A stretch of 7,649 bases of DNA, from NCBI GenBank assembly GCA_003662515.1, contig QMYF01000015.1, positions 1 through 7,649 on the forward strand, written 5' to 3'. Shown here in pieces: positions 6,490-7,649 of the stretch. Source of the DNA: Candidatus Hecatellales archaeon. Lineage in GTDB: Archaea; Thermoproteota; Bathyarchaeia; Hecatellales; Hecatellaceae. Every line of letters starts with the position of its first letter. Position 1 is the first letter of the stretch. The translations under genes were made by a program, and so were the position numbers. Below the pieces are notes generated by a model, which made no database searches, was not told where the DNA came from, and worked only from the letters and a program-made list of their open reading frames with translations.

Positions 6490-6508
6490 TTAGCTTATGG
6501 TAAGCTAA
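6490..6508. promoter_or_regulatory. Perfect palindrome in the divergent hypF/hydB promoter region, candidate operator
   Basis: TTAGCTTA and TAAGCTAA form 8-base arms around a 3-base TGG spacer, a perfect inverted repeat in the only sizeable intergenic region. It starts 11 bases right of the shared TATA-like element and would cover the expected hydB transcription start while lying upstream of the hypF box. This is the layout expected of a site through which one regulator could act on both operons. The regulator is unknown. The repeat is seen directly; its function is inferred. Confidence 0.45.
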
Positions 6509-6535
6509 TTTGAGGCTTAAAATGGGTGTAGCCTA

Positions 6536-7546
6536 ATGAAGTTTAAACGTATGAAAAAGGCTGACCTTCCATCCTTCATTAAAGAGCTTATGAGCAAAGG
6601 CATCGTGGTCGGCCCTGTAAGGAAGCCTGGGGGAGGCTACACCTTCGAAGTTTTAAGCGAGGAGTCCGAGCTAGCCTTAGACTATGTTGCCAGTCAGACT
6701 CCTCCTAAAAAGTTCCTCTTCCCTCCCAAAGAAATCCTGCTGGAATTCTACGATTCAGAGGTTAAACCTGTCTTCCCTGAGGGAGGCTTCATCTTTTTCG
6801 GGCTTCATCCCTGCGACATAAACGCTCTCCTCATCATAGATAAGGTTCTCACCTCCAACTATGAGGACCCCTACTATAAGGCGAGGAAGGAAGGATTAAC
6901 CATTATAGGCGTAGACTGTAAACCGGAGGAAACCTGTTTCTGCGAGTCGCTGGGAACCTTCAAGGTGGAGGAAGGCTTCGACATTTTCCTCCGCGAGTCA
7001 GGCAACTATTACTATGCCTACATTGCGACGAGCAAGGGTGAAAGCCTCACTGGCAGCCCCATCTTCGAGGAGATTTCAGAGGAGGAGGCTAGAAGAGTAG
7101 AGGAGGAATCCTACGCCCGCTACAAAGGCATGGTGAAAGTTAAGGTTGAAGGCTTACCCCAACGGGTTGACGAGCTTTTCGAGCAGGAAGACTTCTGGAA
7201 GCCTTTGGGCGACAAATGTTTGGGCTGCGGAAACTGCACCATGGTTTGCCCCATCTGCGTATGTTTCAACGTGGTGGACGAGGTTAACGCTGACCTTAAA
7301 AGTGGAAGGCGTGTTAGAACGTGGGACGCTTGCACCCTGCCAGCTTTCTCTCTAGTGGCTGGAGGCTTAAACTTCCGCCCGAAAATCCTCCAAAGGATAA
7401 GGAACTGGTATTATGACAAGTTTAAAATTTTCCCGGATGAGGTTGGCAGGCTGGGATGTGTGGGCTGCGGCCGCTGTGTGAAGTATTGTCCTGCTGGGAT
7501 AGATATTCGGGAGGAAATAGCCCGCATGTGGGGTGAGAAGCCTTGA
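6536..7546 (+). CDS. hydB: Sulfhydrogenase beta-type iron-sulfur subunit (HydB/AsrA family)
   Basis: This is the electron-transfer subunit of a soluble group 3b-type hydrogenase (Pyrococcus sulfhydrogenase HydB family), passing electrons between the NiFe core and the flavin subunit HydG. The 336-residue product has GLHPCDINAL (89-98), GVDCKPEETCFC (125-136), a first cluster motif CLGCGNCTMVCPICVCF (228-244), RTWDACTLPAFSLVAGG (261-277) and a second cluster motif CVGCGRCVKYCPA (308-320), as in the two-[4Fe-4S] C-terminal domain of the family. Its length is slightly below that of the Pyrococcus protein. GGGTG at 6524-6528 lies 7 bases before the ATG. The closest alternative is the anaerobic sulfite reductase subunit AsrA, a homologue. 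The adjacent hyp operon favours hydrogenase; the genes after hydG, outside the window, would settle it (HydD/HydA versus a sirohaem subunit AsrC). Confidence 0.87.
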   Translation: MKFKRMKKADLPSFIKELMSKGIVVGPVRKPGGGYTFEVLSEESELALDYVASQTPPKKFLFPPKEILLEFYDSEVKPVFPEGGFIFFGLHPCDINALLIIDKVLTSNYEDPYYKARKEGLTIIGVDCKPEETCFCESLGTFKVEEGFDIFLRESGNYYYAYIATSKGESLTGSPIFEEISEEEARRVEEESYARYKGMVKVKVEGLPQRVDELFEQEDFWKPLGDKCLGCGNCTMVCPICVCFNVVDEVNADLKSGRRVRTWDACTLPAFSLVAGGLNFRPKILQRIRNWYYDKFKIFPDEVGRLGCVGCGRCVKYCPAGIDIREEIARMWGEKP

Positions 7547-7649
7547 AGAACCTTTACGTCCCCCAGCCAGCCGTAATATTAGACATAACCGAGGAAAACT
7601 TCAACACGAAAACCTTCACCTTAAAGTTCAGAGACCCGAAGGTTCAGGA
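7543..7649 (+). CDS. hydG: Sulfhydrogenase gamma-type flavin subunit (HydG/AsrB family), N-terminal fragment
   Basis: Only the first 35 codons are present; the gene runs off the right edge. The product would be the FAD/NAD(P)-binding, ferredoxin-NADP reductase-like subunit that exchanges electrons with NAD(P)H or sulfur compounds. The visible residues, with VILDITEENFNTKTFTLKFRDP, match the first beta strands of the FNR-like flavin domain (the family pattern is about 'lt..eKlFtlkF.dpe'). The start is TTG at 7543, overlapping the hydB stop as TTGA. It is the first start-type codon after the in-frame TGA at 7534, and GGTGAG at 7532-7537 lies 5 bases upstream. This implies translational coupling with hydB. 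The identity rests on the short N-terminus plus gene order (HydB then HydG), so it is moderately secure. Confidence 0.75.
   Translation, partial: MKNLYVPQPAVILDITEENFNTKTFTLKFRDPKVQ

Noticed and set aside
6536..7649. Anaerobic sulfite reductase AsrA-AsrB instead of HydB-HydG
   Set aside because: The families are homologous and cannot be separated with certainty on this fragment, but the directly adjacent full hyp operon makes a hydrogenase far more likely; kept only as an alternative.
1..7649. Search for a wholly new system, mobile element, CRISPR array or RNA gene
   Set aside because: Every gene belongs to a recognised family, gaps are short, and I see no direct repeats, terminal inverted repeats, integrase or transposase, or tRNA-like structure.

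Overview
The window is almost entirely protein-coding and carries a complete [NiFe]-hydrogenase maturation set (hypA, hypB, hypC, hypD, hypE, hypF). On the left it is flanked by the end of a b-type cytochrome membrane subunit gene. On the right it is flanked by the first two genes of a soluble sulfhydrogenase-type (group 3b-like) hydrogenase. All genes fall in recognised families. I found no RNA gene, CRISPR array, insertion sequence or other mobile element. The longest gene-free stretch is the 114 bases at 6422-6535, which looks like a divergent promoter region.

The organism is most likely an anaerobic, probably thermophilic or subsurface archaeon. Several features support this: a HydB/HydG pair like that of Thermococcales; a short HypB with no His-rich N-terminus; a HypA with an extended zinc loop; Shine-Dalgarno sequences of the GGAG/GGTGAG type; very tight gene packing; and AT-rich TATA-like boxes rather than bacterial -35/-10 pairs. 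An uncultured lineage is possible, but I cannot fix the phylum from this sequence. The hexamer AGGCTT/AAGCCT is strikingly abundant on both strands.

Layout: 2-571 (+) is the C-terminal part of a cytochrome b subunit whose start lies outside the window. hypE follows at 644-1696 (+), converging on hypD with 7 bases between the stop codons. On the minus strand, read right to left, lies a compact operon hypF (6421-4136), hypC (4088-3861), hypB (3856-3185), hypA (3169-2798) and hypD (2789-1704). Divergent from hypF, a plus-strand operon starts with hydB (6536-7546), translationally coupled through a TTGA overlap to hydG (from 7543, cut by the window edge).

How they work together: HypF activates carbamoyl phosphate and transfers the carbamoyl group to the C-terminal cysteine of HypE. 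HypE dehydrates it to a thiocyanate, and HypC-HypD assemble the Fe(CN)2CO unit. HypA and HypB deliver nickel to the large subunit. The clients are probably the soluble hydrogenase beginning with hydBG (H2 coupled to NAD(P) or sulfur) and a membrane-bound enzyme to which the cytochrome belongs. No hydrogenase large or small subunit and no maturation endopeptidase lies inside the window.
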